Positions 1 through 10,106 are shown, counted from the first letter of the stretch. The stretch is 64,000 nt of DNA from Blastomonas fulva (GCF_003431825.1 NZ_CP020083.1:2890501-2954500), one strand, 5' to 3'. Made by a program: numbers and translations. The notes: a model not told the origin generated them from the letters alone.

Positions 1-6
1 GCGCGC

Positions 7-615
7 ATGAGCGACACCATCGACACCCTGGCGCCCGAGCACCGCGCCAAGTTCACCGCCATGACCAATGGCACGCAGGATGACTGGGCGATCATCGCAG
101 GGCAGTATCGCGAGTTCGCGCATGGCCTGCCCGATCGTGTGCTGGCGCATCTTCGGTTGCTCGACGGCGATTTCGGCGGATTTCCCATCGACCGGCTCCA
201 GCACAGCCTGCAGACCGCGACCCGCGCCCATCGCGGCGGGCGCGACGAAGCCTATGTGGTGATGGCGCTGCTGCACGACATCGGCGATACATTGGGTAGC
301 TATAACCACCCCGATGTTGCCGCCGCGATCATCAAACCGTTCGTGTCGGAGGAAGTCCACTGGATCTGCGCCAATCACGGCGCCTTCCAGGGCTATTATT
401 ACTTCCATTACATCGGCGGCGACCGCAACACGCGCGACATGTTCCGGTCTTCGCCGTATTTCGATGCCTGCGCGCATTTCTGCGAGAAATACGACCAGGC
501 CGCATTCGATCCGGATTATGACAGCGAGCCGCTCGAATTCTTCGAGCCGATGCTGCGCCGCGTGATGGCCAGGCCGATCAACTCGATGTACGCCAAGGTT
601 GTCGAACAAGCCTGA
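7..615 (+). CDS. HD-domain metal-dependent protein
   Basis: A 202-residue soluble protein that carries an HD-type metal site: His66, the His90-Asp91 doublet in LLHDIGD, then His101, His118, His124 and Asp163, all in a helical context. Proteins of the HD superfamily are metal-dependent phosphohydrolases, and a branch related to PhnZ and myo-inositol oxygenase uses a mixed-valent di-iron centre for oxygenation. The extra histidines and the strongly conserved-looking aromatic segment after residue 126 would fit that branch, but I cannot decide between hydrolase and oxygenase. The ATG at position 7 follows only six visible bases, so upstream context is missing, but the protein looks full length. 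The gene stands alone; its neighbour is convergent. Confidence 0.75.
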   Translation: MSDTIDTLAPEHRAKFTAMTNGTQDDWAIIAGQYREFAHGLPDRVLAHLRLLDGDFGGFPIDRLQHSLQTATRAHRGGRDEAYVVMALLHDIGDTLGSYNHPDVAAAIIKPFVSEEVHWICANHGAFQGYYYFHYIGGDRNTRDMFRSSPYFDACAHFCEKYDQAAFDPDYDSEPLEFFEPMLRRVMARPINSMYAKVVEQA

Positions 616-721
616 CCAAGAGAACGCCCGCTCCAGCGAAGGGGCTAAGACAAGATGCGGGAGCATCGCCGCCTAACGGCCAAGCGATACCCCCGAATCG
701 TTCTTCAACGCGAAGCCAGTC

Positions 722-1618
722 TCAGCGACGCGAGTTTTCCGCATAAAGGCCGTCCACGGCCTTGCTGACCAGAATGTTCACGGCGACGCGGCGGTTCTGC
801 GCCTTGCCTTCATCGGTCATGTTGTCTGCAACCGGATCGGCCTCGGCCATGCCCGCGGGCGTGAGCATGCGATAGGGCTTCCACTTGCAGACCTGCTGGA
901 GATAGTTGATGACGCTGGCCGCGCGCTTTTCGCTGAGCTGCTGGTTGAAGTCCTCATCACCATCCGCATCGGTATAGCCGACCACCAGCATCAGCGCGTT
1001 GTCCATCTGCTCTGCCGAACCCGCGGCCGAGCAAAGCTCGGCCTTGGCCTGTTCGCTCAGCTTGGCCTGCGCGGTGTCGAAATAGACATTGGTCGTCGCC
1101 TTGACGTTGTACTGGTCGATATCGCCCATGCGTCCGCGCAGCGCTTCGGTCGCTGCGCTCTGCTCGGCAAATTGCTGCGACGTGCCGGTACGGATCATCG
1201 ATGCGGTCTTGAAGTCGGTGTTCTTGAAGGTGATCTGGCTGGCAAGCAGCGTTTCACCCGATTGCAGCGTCTTGATCGTCAGCGGCAGGCCGTTGAGCAA
1301 TGCGCCAGTGTCGAGCTTGGTGCGGCTCGCACCGAACAGGCCGCCAGAGGCGCGAACCTGGGTCGTCTCGTTGACCACCAGCACGGTGCGGGTGCCGTCT
1401 GCCGCCTCGACCTGGATCCGGTCACCCTGGCGCGCGGTGAGCACGCCCTTGATGTCGGGCCCCTCGGTCATGGTGGCGGGATCCGGCAGCTGTTCGCCTT
1501 CGCCTGCGACATCAGCCTGCAAGGGTCCGGACTGCTGCGCGAAGCTCGTGGTAGAGGCGGTGGCGGCCAGCAGGGCCAGCGCCATGGTTATGCCGGGAGT
1601 GGTGGCAAGGAAACGCAT
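722..1618 (-). CDS. OmpA-family outer-membrane/peptidoglycan-binding protein
   Basis: A 298-residue exported protein. It has an N-terminal signal peptide ending near ASTTSFA-QQ, a beta-rich middle part of about residues 55-135 (KGVLTARQGDRIQV, resembling DUF5666-like folds), and a C-terminal OmpA domain from about residue 170 with the typical NVYFDTAQAKLSEQA and VVGYTDADGDEDFNQQLSEK segments. OmpA domains bind meso-diaminopimelate in peptidoglycan, through an Asp and an Arg that are both present in the NQQLSEKRA region. Its place beside two M48 peptidases and a DsbA-like protein suggests an envelope role. No transmembrane beta-barrel is apparent, so it is more likely a periplasmic or lipid-free anchor than a porin. 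Confidence 0.85.
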   Translation of the reverse strand: MRFLATTPGITMALALLAATASTTSFAQQSGPLQADVAGEGEQLPDPATMTEGPDIKGVLTARQGDRIQVEAADGTRTVLVVNETTQVRASGGLFGASRTKLDTGALLNGLPLTIKTLQSGETLLASQITFKNTDFKTASMIRTGTSQQFAEQSAATEALRGRMGDIDQYNVKATTNVYFDTAQAKLSEQAKAELCSAAGSAEQMDNALMLVVGYTDADGDEDFNQQLSEKRAASVINYLQQVCKWKPYRMLTPAGMAEADPVADNMTDEGKAQNRRVAVNILVSKAVDGLYAENSRR

Positions 1619-1765
1619 GGAATTACTCCTTCAACATGGGGGGGATTTCGTCCGTGTGTCCCGGAGACTGCTGAGCGGATGAAGTGTTCCCGCGCCGCAG
1701 CCATTGTGCGGCGAGCCGAAAGGGCAGGCGCGGCGAGATGAGAAAGCGCGCGTTGCCGGCGGGTA

Positions 1766-2794
1766 TCAGTCGAGCGGAGCGAGCGGCTCGGCCAGTAGCG
1801 GCGGAAGCCAGCCTCGCGGGTCTCTGGCGGCCCCGGTCAGCTTGGCCATCTCTTCCTCGAACAGCCCGACACGCTTCTTCCAGCGATAGTGCGTCGGCGC
1901 GGAAAAGATGCCCTTGCCGCGTTGCCGGCCATAGCGCGTCCAGAAGCGGACCGCGCCGGCTGGGTCGTAGCCCGCATTGGCCATCAGCCAGATCGACAGG
2001 CGGTCGGCTTCGATCTCGGTCGCCAGCGTCAGCCGGGCGTTGCGGCCGAACTGCTGCAACAGTCCGCGCTGGACGCCCGCCGCGTTGAGCCTGCGGCGGT
2101 GCTCGAGCAGATTGTGCGCCATCTCGTGCGCAAGGATCGCGGCGAGTTCGTCATCATCGAGCATGAAGTCCAGCATCGGAACGGTGATACCGACGATATC
2201 GCCATCGGCCGACGCGCCATATTCGCCGCTGGGGCGGAGCTCGAAACGGCTGCGGCAGGCAGGCGTTCCGGTGACCGCGACATCGAAGGTCCGGCCATCG
2301 CGGATCAGGGTCAGCGTGATCGGGCCGGTGTCCAGCGCTGAGCGAATTTGCGCATCTGCCCAGGCGATCGGACGATAGGCTGCGGGCTGATCGATGGTGC
2401 CAAGCGCGGCCGGGGCAGGGGCAAAGGCCACCCCGTTGAGCGCGACGATCGCGTCGTCGGGCCGGATTCCCGCCTGCGCTGCCGGGCCATCTGCGACCAA
2501 TGCGAGCACGGCATAATCGCGGGCAAAGCCGAATGAGGCTCTTGCCGCAGCAGCATCTGGGTATTGCCCGATATGGTGCAGCGTCATGCCGATCGCATTT
2601 TCGCGCGAACGGCAGAACGGCGCATTGGCGCGGGCGAGCCGTGTGCCAACGCTCAGGACGCGGGTGTCCGATGCCCTGAGCGCGTCGAATGCCGCGATGG
2701 CGCTGTCAGGGGCCTCGGCGAACGCTGGCGCAGCGCCGCTCGGCAGCGCGCCTCCCAGCGCCAGACAGCAGACAATGTGCCGGATGGCACGCAT
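1766..2794 (-). CDS. M48-family metallopeptidase with PDZ-like domain
   Basis: A 342-residue secreted protein. A signal peptide ends near residue 26 (AAPAFA-EA). A PDZ-like segment follows at about residues 90-170 (LVADGPAAQAGIRPDDAIVALNG). The peptidase core has the zinc motif HEMAH at residues 223-227 and the third-ligand region TEIEADRLS at 259-267. M48 peptidases of this layout act in the periplasm on misfolded envelope proteins. The gene ends the leftward run that begins with the BepA-like peptidase and the DsbA-like protein, with only 6 nt between it and the DsbA-like gene, so co-transcription is likely. A PDZ module upstream of the M48 core is less common than a TPR module and may recruit C-terminal tails of substrates. 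Confidence 0.85.
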   Translation of the reverse strand: MRAIRHIVCCLALGGALPSGAAPAFAEAPDSAIAAFDALRASDTRVLSVGTRLARANAPFCRSRENAIGMTLHHIGQYPDAAAARASFGFARDYAVLALVADGPAAQAGIRPDDAIVALNGVAFAPAPAALGTIDQPAAYRPIAWADAQIRSALDTGPITLTLIRDGRTFDVAVTGTPACRSRFELRPSGEYGASADGDIVGITVPMLDFMLDDDELAAILAHEMAHNLLEHRRRLNAAGVQRGLLQQFGRNARLTLATEIEADRLSIWLMANAGYDPAGAVRFWTRYGRQRGKGIFSAPTHYRWKKRVGLFEEEMAKLTGAARDPRGWLPPLLAEPLAPLD

Positions 2795-2800
2795 GCCGGA

Positions 2801-3637
2801 TCAGCTCACGGATTTCTTCGCGGCGCGTGCCTCGTCGATCGCAGCCTTCAATTCGTCATAGCCGACCGCGCCGTTGAGCACCTTGTTGCCGATCACCCAG
2901 CTGGGTGTTCCGCTGAATTCCAGCTGCTGGGCGATGCGGATATTGGCGTCGATCACCTCTTCGGCCTGTTTGCTGGCCACGAAGGTGCGCGCGGCGGCCA
3001 TATCCAGCCCGGCGGTCTTCGCAGCCTGCTCGATGGTCGCCTGGGCGGGGCGGCCTGCGCCGAACATTGCCTTGTAGAACGCGTAATATTTGCCCTGCTG
3101 CGCGGCGGCCATGCCCCAGGCTGCTGCAACCCGGCTTTCGTCGGAGAGGATGGGAAGCTCGTGGAACACGACCTTGAGGTTCTTGTCCTCGCTCACCAGC
3201 CGGGCAACATCGCTGACGCTCTGGCGGCAGAAACCGCAGGCGAAATCGGAATATTCGACCAGCACGACATCGCCATCGGGGTTGCCGGCATAGGACGCGG
3301 CAAACGGCGTCTCGACGGCGCCGCGCACCGATGCGATGCGCTTGGCGGCCTGCTTGCCCTGCAGCTTCTGCACGGCTTCGGGAATGATCTCGGGGTTTTC
3401 GAGGATATAGGCGCGCACGATCGCCTCGATCGCGGCCTTGTCCTTGGTGTCGAACCCGGCTGCGGCTGCTGCGCTGTCGGCATCCTTGGCCGCTTCGCCA
3501 CCGCCTGGTGCGACCAGCCCGCCGCTTTGCCACATGAATGTGCCGATCCCGGCGGCGATGGTCAGAAATGCGGCAACAGCCATGAACAGCCAGTTCCTTG
3601 ATGAGGCCTCGCCAGAGGAGGGGGTGGGTGTTGTCAT
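2801..3637 (-). CDS. DsbA-like thiol:disulfide oxidoreductase
   Basis: A 278-residue protein with a single N-terminal membrane anchor or uncleaved signal (LFMAVAAFLTIAAGIGTFMW, residues 17-36). A DsbA/DSBA-thioredoxin domain starts near residue 118 and carries the CGFC redox motif in SDFACGFCRQSV. The cis-Pro region is GTPSWVIGNKVLNGAVGYD near the C terminus. The segment before the catalytic domain (AIVRAYILENPEIIPEAVQKLQG) is the helical extension found in ScsC/BcfH-like and DsbA-COG1651 proteins, which can serve for oligomerisation. It likely forms or isomerises disulfides in the periplasm. It sits between two M48 peptidases on the same strand, which points to a shared envelope quality-control function. 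Confidence 0.88.
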   Translation of the reverse strand: MTTPTPSSGEASSRNWLFMAVAAFLTIAAGIGTFMWQSGGLVAPGGGEAAKDADSAAAAAGFDTKDKAAIEAIVRAYILENPEIIPEAVQKLQGKQAAKRIASVRGAVETPFAASYAGNPDGDVVLVEYSDFACGFCRQSVSDVARLVSEDKNLKVVFHELPILSDESRVAAAWGMAAAQQGKYYAFYKAMFGAGRPAQATIEQAAKTAGLDMAAARTFVASKQAEEVIDANIRIAQQLEFSGTPSWVIGNKVLNGAVGYDELKAAIDEARAAKKSVS

Positions 3638-3681
3638 GGCGGGCCTTTGGTTGATGAGAGTATCGGTAACGGGATCGAGGC

Positions 3682-5067
3682 TTAACGGCGGCGCGACTGG
3701 CGTTCAACCGCGTCGCGCGCCAATATCGCAATATCCTGCGCACGAATGAAATCGGCGCTGCCCTGCGGCAGGCCCAGCATCGCCTCTTCGGCGCTGCGCA
3801 GCGCCAGCGGGGCGTTGCCCTGCAGCACATAGCGCTCTGCACTGGCAAGCGCTGCACGCGGTGTATCGCCGCGATTGGCATAGACCACGCCCAGCTGATA
3901 CCAGGCGAACGGATTTTCCGCATCGCGCGCCACCGCAGCCTTCAGCACCCGCTCGGCCTCGGGCAGGTTGGCGGGGTCCTCGCTGGCGATCAGCGCATGG
4001 CCATAGACGCCTGCGATCAGAGATTGTGCGTTGGTGCTGGCGACGGCCTTCTGTAACGGCGCGAGCGCTTCCTGCGGTCTGCCCGATTCGAGCAGGATCT
4101 GGCCGTAGATTTCCAGGAAATACGGGTCGTCCGGCGCCTCGGCGAGCAGCGAGCGGGCTTCTGCCAGCGCCTTTTCGGGATAGGCGCTCTTGTGCCAGGC
4201 ATAAGCGCGGGCATAGCGCGCGGGCACGCTCTGGTCGGTCTCGGGATAGTCGCGCAATGTTTCGGGCGGATCGGCGACATAGCCGACCAGCTTGGCCTTC
4301 ACGCGCTGGAACCGCGCCTCGAGCGCAGGGTCAATCCGGGCATTGAAAGCCGGGTCGTTCTCGTAGATTTCCTGCAGCAGCGTGATGCGCTCGCCCGATA
4401 GCGGGTGCGAGCGGTTGTAGCTGTCCTCCTGCGGGATGGCGAGCCGGAACTCCAGATTTTGCAGGCGCTTGAAGAAGTTGAGCGAACCCTTTCCGGTAAG
4501 CCCGGCCTTGGAGAGATATTTGGCACCGGCGACGTCTGCGCCTGCTTCCTCGCCGCGGGTATGCGCCAGGAACTTGCCCAGCGCTGCCTGCTGGCCCGCG
4601 CCCATGATGCCCAGGCCCGCCTCGCCAGCACCCGCGGCGACCGCGGCGATTCCCAGCAGCAGCGACAATATGGTGATCTTGCTCGCCTTGGATGCGCTTT
4701 CCGACCGGGTGATCGAATGGCCCAGCGCGATATGCCCGATCTCGTGGGCGATGACGCCCTGAACCTCGTTGACGTTGCCTGCCGCCTCGATCAGCCCGCT
4801 ATGGATGTAGACATCCTGCGTCCCCGCGACAAAGGCGTTGATGCTGCGGTCGTTGATGACCACGACATTGACGTTGGAGGGAAGCAGCCCGGCTGCGAGA
4901 ATGAGATCGTGCGACATGTCCGCCAGCAGCGCCTCCGTCTCAGCATCGCGCAGGATCGACTGCGCCGACACCGGCTGCACCGCCAGCACGCACACCGCGC
5001 AGATCGCGAGCAGCCGCGCCGCAAGGGTGGAGATCAACGAGCTGCAACGTCTGGTCGTCTGGTGCAT
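3682..5067 (-). CDS. M48-family metallopeptidase with TPR repeats (BepA/YfgC-like)
   Basis: A periplasmic metallopeptidase of the BepA type: signal peptide (hydrophobic LLAICAVCVLAVQPVSAQ), M48 core with HEIGH in VIAHEIGHIALGHS, an EEAGADVAG third-ligand segment, then a C-terminal array of tetratricopeptide repeats from about 140 residues before the end. BepA degrades stalled LptD and other outer-membrane proteins. The start is uncertain: the frame stays open to 5196, but only the ATG at 5067 puts the signal peptide near the N terminus, giving 461 residues; no candidate start has a convincing ribosome-binding site. It lies 44 nt upstream of the DsbA-like gene on the same strand. Confidence 0.85.
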   Translation of the reverse strand: MHQTTRRCSSLISTLAARLLAICAVCVLAVQPVSAQSILRDAETEALLADMSHDLILAAGLLPSNVNVVVINDRSINAFVAGTQDVYIHSGLIEAAGNVNEVQGVIAHEIGHIALGHSITRSESASKASKITILSLLLGIAAVAAGAGEAGLGIMGAGQQAALGKFLAHTRGEEAGADVAGAKYLSKAGLTGKGSLNFFKRLQNLEFRLAIPQEDSYNRSHPLSGERITLLQEIYENDPAFNARIDPALEARFQRVKAKLVGYVADPPETLRDYPETDQSVPARYARAYAWHKSAYPEKALAEARSLLAEAPDDPYFLEIYGQILLESGRPQEALAPLQKAVASTNAQSLIAGVYGHALIASEDPANLPEAERVLKAAVARDAENPFAWYQLGVVYANRGDTPRAALASAERYVLQGNAPLALRSAEEAMLGLPQGSADFIRAQDIAILARDAVERQSRRR

Positions 5068-5235
5068 TGCCGCCTGCGTCACGGGGGAAAAGGGCATGCC
5101 TGTCATGGCCGCGTGGTGGCCAGCCAAGGATGAACACGGCATGAAACTGCACATGATAAGATGATAGTAGCGCGGGCTTTGCCGCTTGCACAGCATATCA
5201 CCAGCCTGCTTGCGATGAATGCGGCGAGCCGCGTG

Positions 5236-6900
5236 TCAGGCGGCCTTGAGCTCGGCGAGAAACGCTGCGCTGGCGATCCGCAGCGCGCTGGCCTGGTCTT
5301 CCAGCCGGGCGGTCACCTCGCGCATGTCATCGGACATGGATTTGACGCGGTGAGCGTTGTGGCTGACCGTGCGCGCGGTATCTTCCATCGATCGCGCGTC
5401 GCTGGCGACCTGTTGCGCGTGGCTGTTGATCCCCAGCGTCGCCTCGCTCTGTTCGGTAATAACCCTGGCGATATGCGCCGCACCTTCGCTCACCAGATCG
5501 ATCTGGCCTGCGATCGAATCGATGGTGGTCTCGGCAAGGCTCATCCGGGTGCGGATGCCGTTCACCGTCTGCCCGACCGAATTGATCGCGCCCCGGGTCT
5601 GGCCCGCAAGCTGCTTGACCTCGTGCGCGACGACAGCGAACCCGCGACCGGCTTCGCCCGCGCGCGCAGCCTCGATCGTGGCGTTGAGCGCCAGCAGATT
5701 GGTCTGCGAGGCGATCTCCTCGATCAGCGTTGCGATCTGCGATACCTTGGCGGCCTGTTGCGCAAGCGCGCCGACCGCTTCGCTGCCCTCGAGCGACGAA
5801 CTTCGCGCGGCGGTGGCGGCGAGGTGCTGGTCCTCGACTCGCTGGGCGATGGAATGCGCCGACTGGCTTAGCTGTGCTGCGGCTCCCGCAACATTCTGCA
5901 CCGACATGCCGACATTGGCCGCGCGCGCGGTCACCTGCGCGGCGCTCTGGCCCGTTTCCTCGCCGATCTCATGCAGCGCAGATGCGCACACGCCCAGCTG
6001 GGTAAGGGCGGTGCCGAGGCTGTCGATGGTGTGCATGACCGATCGATCGAACGCTTCGGCCAGATCGGCCATCGCGCGGCTGCGCTCTTGCAAGTGACGG
6101 TCGCGCTGCTGGGCGAGCATGGCTTGCGCCGACCGGTCCTGTTCGGCGCGCTCCTGCACCTTGCGCTGTTCGGCAGCGAACTCGCGTTCGCGCACCACGA
6201 CCAGTTCCTGCGACTGGCGGATGTACCCGGCAAAATGCCTGCAGAAGACCATGGTGCTGCGCCACACGATCACCGCAAAGCAGATCACCAGCGGATAGAA
6301 ATAAGGGTCCACGGTGAACCCGGTGGCATTGATCGCGATGCAGGTTCCGCTGGTGATCGACACCAGCCAGATCAGGTTCGTCCCCGGAAGCGAAAGATAG
6401 TTCATCGATCCGATCGCGGTGGCCGCGATGCCGATGGTGATGCCAAGGTCGCTGAGGTGTGGCACCTCGGAGGTCAGCATTCCGGCGATGATCATCGACC
6501 ATGCAATGCCCGAAAGCACGGCGTTGGCGGTGAAATGATGGGTGAGCGCCTTCAGATCGTTCTGTATCTCGCCGCTGTCAGCCTCGAGCAGCTTTTTCAG
6601 CCGAATGTTGACGGGAATCATCGCGGCCATGGTGCCAAGGGTGAGCAGGAAGCCGAGCATCGTGAGCATCAGCCCCGGGGTGTTCCAGGTCGCAAGCCCC
6701 AGCACCACCGCCACCACGCTGACGCTAGGGATCATCGCGGTCACCCCGGCACATACCCGCTGCATGTGTTGCGCCGCCATTCCGGCGGCGTCGGCCGAGC
6801 GGATCTCTCCGCCATAGGCAATGTTCGCAAGCGACCGGCGTACAGAGCCCACGCATCGGCGTGCGATATGCGCAAAACTGCTTCTGCCGGTCCTCACCAT
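5236..6900 (-). CDS. Methyl-accepting chemotaxis protein, multi-pass membrane type
   Basis: A 554-residue chemoreceptor. The N-terminal half has about six predicted hydrophobic segments (for example [64 protein letters not shown]) and no recognisable large periplasmic ligand domain. A charged coiled-coil follows, then the MCP signalling domain whose hairpin tip includes [20 protein letters not shown] and [15 protein letters not shown]. No HAMP domain is evident between the membrane part and the signalling part. Such receptors sense signals in or near the membrane. The gene is monocistronic in appearance, with an intergenic gap before hslU. Confidence 0.88.
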   Translation of the reverse strand: MVRTGRSSFAHIARRCVGSVRRSLANIAYGGEIRSADAAGMAAQHMQRVCAGVTAMIPSVSVVAVVLGLATWNTPGLMLTMLGFLLTLGTMAAMIPVNIRLKKLLEADSGEIQNDLKALTHHFTANAVLSGIAWSMIIAGMLTSEVPHLSDLGITIGIAATAIGSMNYLSLPGTNLIWLVSITSGTCIAINATGFTVDPYFYPLVICFAVIVWRSTMVFCRHFAGYIRQSQELVVVREREFAAEQRKVQERAEQDRSAQAMLAQQRDRHLQERSRAMADLAEAFDRSVMHTIDSLGTALTQLGVCASALHEIGEETGQSAAQVTARAANVGMSVQNVAGAAAQLSQSAHSIAQRVEDQHLAATAARSSSLEGSEAVGALAQQAAKVSQIATLIEEIASQTNLLALNATIEAARAGEAGRGFAVVAHEVKQLAGQTRGAINSVGQTVNGIRTRMSLAETTIDSIAGQIDLVSEGAAHIARVITEQSEATLGINSHAQQVASDARSMEDTARTVSHNAHRVKSMSDDMREVTARLEDQASALRIASAAFLAELKAA

Positions 6901-7013
6901 GCACCCAAGCTAGGGCCTCATGGTTAATTTGTGCCTAATCGGACCTGTTGGGCGATTCTGTTCGCCCAGATGCCGGTCAGACGGCCGAAGCGGCGTGACC
7001 GGCATGGCCGCGA

Positions 7014-8315
7014 CTACAGCACGTATTTGCTGAGGTCGGTATTCTTCGCGATCCCGGTGAGCTGCTTCTGCACATAGGCTGCATCCACCCTGATGGTCTC
7101 GCCGCGATGCTCCTCCGCGCCGAAGCTGATCTCCTCGAGGAGCTTTTCCATCACCGTCTGCAGGCGCCGCGCGCCGATGTTCTCGACCGTTTCGTTGACC
7201 GATGCGGCGATCCGCGCGACCTCGCGAAGCGCATCCTCGGTGAATTCGAGAGTCAGTTCCTCGGTGCCCAGCAGCGCGGTGTACTGCTGCGCCAGATTGG
7301 CCTTTGTCTGGGTGAGGATATGGAAGAAGTCCTCCTCGGTCAGTGCCTTGAGCTCCACCCGGATCGGCAGGCGACCCTGCAGTTCGGGCAGCATGTCGCT
7401 GGGCTTGGCGATGTGGAACGCGCCCGAGGCGATGAACAGCACATGGTCAGTCTTCATCGGGCCGTACTTGGTGGCCACGGTGGTGCCCTCGATCAGCGGC
7501 AGCAGATCGCGCTGCACGCCTTCACGGCTCACCGAACCGCCGCGCACATCGGACACTGCGATCTTGTCGATCTCGTCGAGGAAGACGATGCCATTGGCTT
7601 CGGCATCGGCGAGCGCAACGCGCGCGACATCGTCCTGGTCCATCCGCTTCTCGGCTTCTTCCTCGATCAATTTGTCCCACGCATCGGCGAGCCGCATCTT
7701 GCGCGGCTTGGTACGCTTCTGGCCGAAAGCCTTGCCCATCATGTCGGACAGGTTGATCATCCCGACCTGACCGGCCATCCCGGGAATTTCCATCGGCATG
7801 TTGGGCGCGTCTTCGACCTCGATCTCGACTTCGGTGTCGTTCATGTGGTTGTCGGTGATCCGCTGGCGGAAGCTCTGGCGGGTTGCCTCGCTGGCGTTGT
7901 CGCCGACGAGCGCGTTGAGCAGCCGTTCCATCGCTGCGTCGGACGCAGCCTCACGCACCTTTTCGCGGCGGCGTTCCTTTTCGAGCCGCACGGCGTCCTC
8001 CACCAGATCGCGCGCGATCTGATCGACATCGCGGCCGACATAGCCGACTTCGGTAAACTTGGTCGCCTCGATCTTGATGAACGGTGCATCGGCGAGCTTC
8101 GCCAAACGGCGCGAGATCTCGGTCTTGCCGCAGCCCGTGGGCCCGATCATCAGGATGTTCTTGGGCGTCACCTCGTCGCGCAGTTCGGCGGGCAGGCGCT
8201 GGCGGCGCCAGCGGTTGCGCAGCGCCACGGCGACCGCGCGCTTGGCGTCCTGCTGACCGATGATGTGTGCATCCAGCGCAGCGACGATGGACTTGGGGGT
8301 AAGCGTATCTGTCAT
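7014..8315 (-). CDS. hslU: ATP-dependent protease ATPase subunit HslU (ClpY)
   Basis: A 433-residue AAA+ ATPase, the unfoldase that feeds substrates into HslV. It has Walker A in GPTGCGKTE (about residues 58-66), Walker B in [11 protein letters not shown], the I-domain between them, sensor and arginine-finger regions (GRLPIRVEL), and the C-terminal tail ending LSKYVL, which inserts into HslV pockets to activate it. Length matches the family. Unusually, hslU does not follow hslV directly: a FAD-dependent oxidoreductase gene lies between them on the same strand, leaving about 60 nt before the hslU start. Confidence 0.97.
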   Translation of the reverse strand: MTDTLTPKSIVAALDAHIIGQQDAKRAVAVALRNRWRRQRLPAELRDEVTPKNILMIGPTGCGKTEISRRLAKLADAPFIKIEATKFTEVGYVGRDVDQIARDLVEDAVRLEKERRREKVREAASDAAMERLLNALVGDNASEATRQSFRQRITDNHMNDTEVEIEVEDAPNMPMEIPGMAGQVGMINLSDMMGKAFGQKRTKPRKMRLADAWDKLIEEEAEKRMDQDDVARVALADAEANGIVFLDEIDKIAVSDVRGGSVSREGVQRDLLPLIEGTTVATKYGPMKTDHVLFIASGAFHIAKPSDMLPELQGRLPIRVELKALTEEDFFHILTQTKANLAQQYTALLGTEELTLEFTEDALREVARIAASVNETVENIGARRLQTVMEKLLEEISFGAEEHRGETIRVDAAYVQKQLTGIAKNTDLSKYVL

Positions 8316-8375
8316 TCGGGATCTTCTATGTGAGGAACGTGTCGGAACACAAATTGGGGAGTGCCGCTTGCTGCT

Positions 8376-9497
8376 TCAAGCACAGCGCCACCCGGCCATC
8401 AGGCTGCGGTGCGATTCGACGATATCGGCAATGTCCTGCGGCTGGGGCTCGGCGACATATTCGCCGCGCTCATAGGTGCCGCCCAGCAGGATGCCATCGC
8501 CGCGCGGAAACATGTATCCGGCACGCAGCGCATAGGCATAATCGATTTCCGGCTGCGGGATCAGCACCGCAAGCTGGCCGCGCACCGGGACCAATTCGGT
8601 ATCGCCGAACAGCGCGGCTGCGCCCAATCCGGTACAGTTGAACACCAGCCGTTCGGGCAGCGCGGCAACCTCGGCGGCCGAGTTGAACCGGCGCACTCGC
8701 ACCGCTCCGCCGGCAATGCGGATATCGCGCAGCAACCGTTCCATGAACCGCCCGGTCTCGACATACATGGTGTCGTAGCGCACCACGTTGTCGGCCGGGA
8801 ACGGGTGATGGTCTGCCGACAGCCTTACGCGTCCCGGAAACATCGGATCGGGCGCAAGCGGCCCTGACGAACGTGTCTGGTCATAGGTCGGCAGCCAGCG
8901 GATGCCGTAATCGTCCCCTGCCATGATCTGGAACCGGCGCCTGCTATAATCGGCAGCAGCAGCAGCCTGTTCGCGCCATTGCGGGGTGACCATGTCATTG
9001 TCGAAATGGCCCGCGGGATAGATCTGTCCGCCTGCGATGTTGGATGTGGTGCCCGGCGGCAGCGTTTCGGTGTAGATCGTGACGGAGTAGCCCGCCTCCT
9101 GCGCCAGCCGCGTGGTGGTCAGCCCCATGATCCCCGATCCGATCACCGCGACAGGTCCCGAATGGCCGGGCAGGCCCAGCGCCGTTGCCAGCCGCGAGCT
9201 TCCCCAGCTCAGCGAAATTCCGCCGCCGCCATGGCCGTAATTGTGGACCAGCAGAGATTCGCCCAACCTTTCGGCGCGGACCACGAAACCGGACGGGCGA
9301 TAGGGGCGCAGCCCAGCCACGGTGCGGATAATGCGCGAAGGATCGACATTGACGCGCGCCAGGCAGCGCGGGGCCGTTGCGCCGAGCCGCGCCACCGAGC
9401 GCGATTGCACCGTCGTGCAGCCGCTCAGCGCCAGTGCAGCCCCGGCAGAGGACACCAGTCCGCGTCGATCCACCTGCCATGCCATGGAGCCGACCAT
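8376..9497 (-). CDS. FAD-dependent oxidoreductase, D-amino-acid oxidase type, with Tat/lipobox N terminus
   Basis: A 373-residue flavoprotein of the DAO family. The dinucleotide-binding segment is VAVIGSGIMGLTTTRLAQEAG, and the C-terminal half contains RGQLAVL and GGTYERGEYVAEPQP segments typical of D-amino-acid oxidase/D-aspartate oxidase. The N terminus reads DRRGLVSSAGAALALSGCTT, a twin-arginine motif followed by a hydrophobic stretch and a lipobox-like LSGC, so the enzyme may be exported folded through Tat and lipidated. Two starts are possible (9497 or 9485); 9497 lies six nt after the hslV stop. Substrate is unknown. Placement between hslV and hslU is the odd feature. Confidence 0.82.
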   Translation of the reverse strand: MVGSMAWQVDRRGLVSSAGAALALSGCTTVQSRSVARLGATAPRCLARVNVDPSRIIRTVAGLRPYRPSGFVVRAERLGESLLVHNYGHGGGGISLSWGSSRLATALGLPGHSGPVAVIGSGIMGLTTTRLAQEAGYSVTIYTETLPPGTTSNIAGGQIYPAGHFDNDMVTPQWREQAAAAADYSRRRFQIMAGDDYGIRWLPTYDQTRSSGPLAPDPMFPGRVRLSADHHPFPADNVVRYDTMYVETGRFMERLLRDIRIAGGAVRVRRFNSAAEVAALPERLVFNCTGLGAAALFGDTELVPVRGQLAVLIPQPEIDYAYALRAGYMFPRGDGILLGGTYERGEYVAEPQPQDIADIVESHRSLMAGWRCA

Positions 9498-9503
9498 AAG
9501 GTC

Positions 9504-10067
9504 TCAGCTCTCGGTGTCGAGAACTTCGATCGTCAGCTGGTCGTTCGTATAGACGCAGACATCGGCGGCGATCTTCATCGCCTTGCGCGCGACGGTTTCG
9601 GCATCGGCTTCATATTCGAGCAGCGCGCGCGCTGCGGCGAGCGCATAGTTTCCGCCGGATCCAATTGCGGCGACGCCATCGACCGGTTCGAGCACGTCGC
9701 CATTTCCGGTGAGAATCAGGGTCACGTCCTTGTCGGCGACGATCATCATCGCTTCCAGGTTGCGCAGATACTTGTCGGTGCGCCAGTCCTTGGCGAGCTC
9801 AACCGCCGCGCGCATCAGCTGGCCCGAGTGCCGCTCGAGCTTGCCCTCGAGCCGCTCGAACAGGGTGAAGGCATCGGCGGTTGCGCCGGCAAACCCGCCG
9901 ATCACCGAACCGTCACCGAGACGGCGAACCTTGCGGGCGTTGGGTTTCATGATGGTCTGGCCCATGGAAACCTGGCCGTCGCCCGCGATCACCGCCTTGC
10001 CGTTCCTGCGAATGCCGACGATGGTTGTGCCATGCCATGTCGGCATGCTGCTGTCTTGTCTGCTCAT
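9504..10067 (-). CDS. hslV: ATP-dependent protease peptidase subunit HslV (ClpQ)
   Basis: The 20S-proteasome-like peptidase that forms a double hexamer capped by HslU. The start at 10067 ([13 protein letters not shown]) leaves a short propeptide removed before the catalytic threonine in [10 protein letters not shown]. Further family signatures are [32 protein letters not shown], and [17 protein letters not shown]. An alternative upstream in-frame start at 10103 would add twelve residues that are not typical of the family. The gene follows the small monooxygenase gene by 39 nt and precedes the FAD oxidoreductase by six. Confidence 0.97.
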   Translation of the reverse strand: MSRQDSSMPTWHGTTIVGIRRNGKAVIAGDGQVSMGQTIMKPNARKVRRLGDGSVIGGFAGATADAFTLFERLEGKLERHSGQLMRAAVELAKDWRTDKYLRNLEAMMIVADKDVTLILTGNGDVLEPVDGVAAIGSGGNYALAAARALLEYEADAETVARKAMKIAADVCVYTNDQLTIEVLDTES

Positions 10068-10106
10068 GGCGCGGGATATGGTGGGAACAGCAAAGCGCTG
10101 CAAGCC

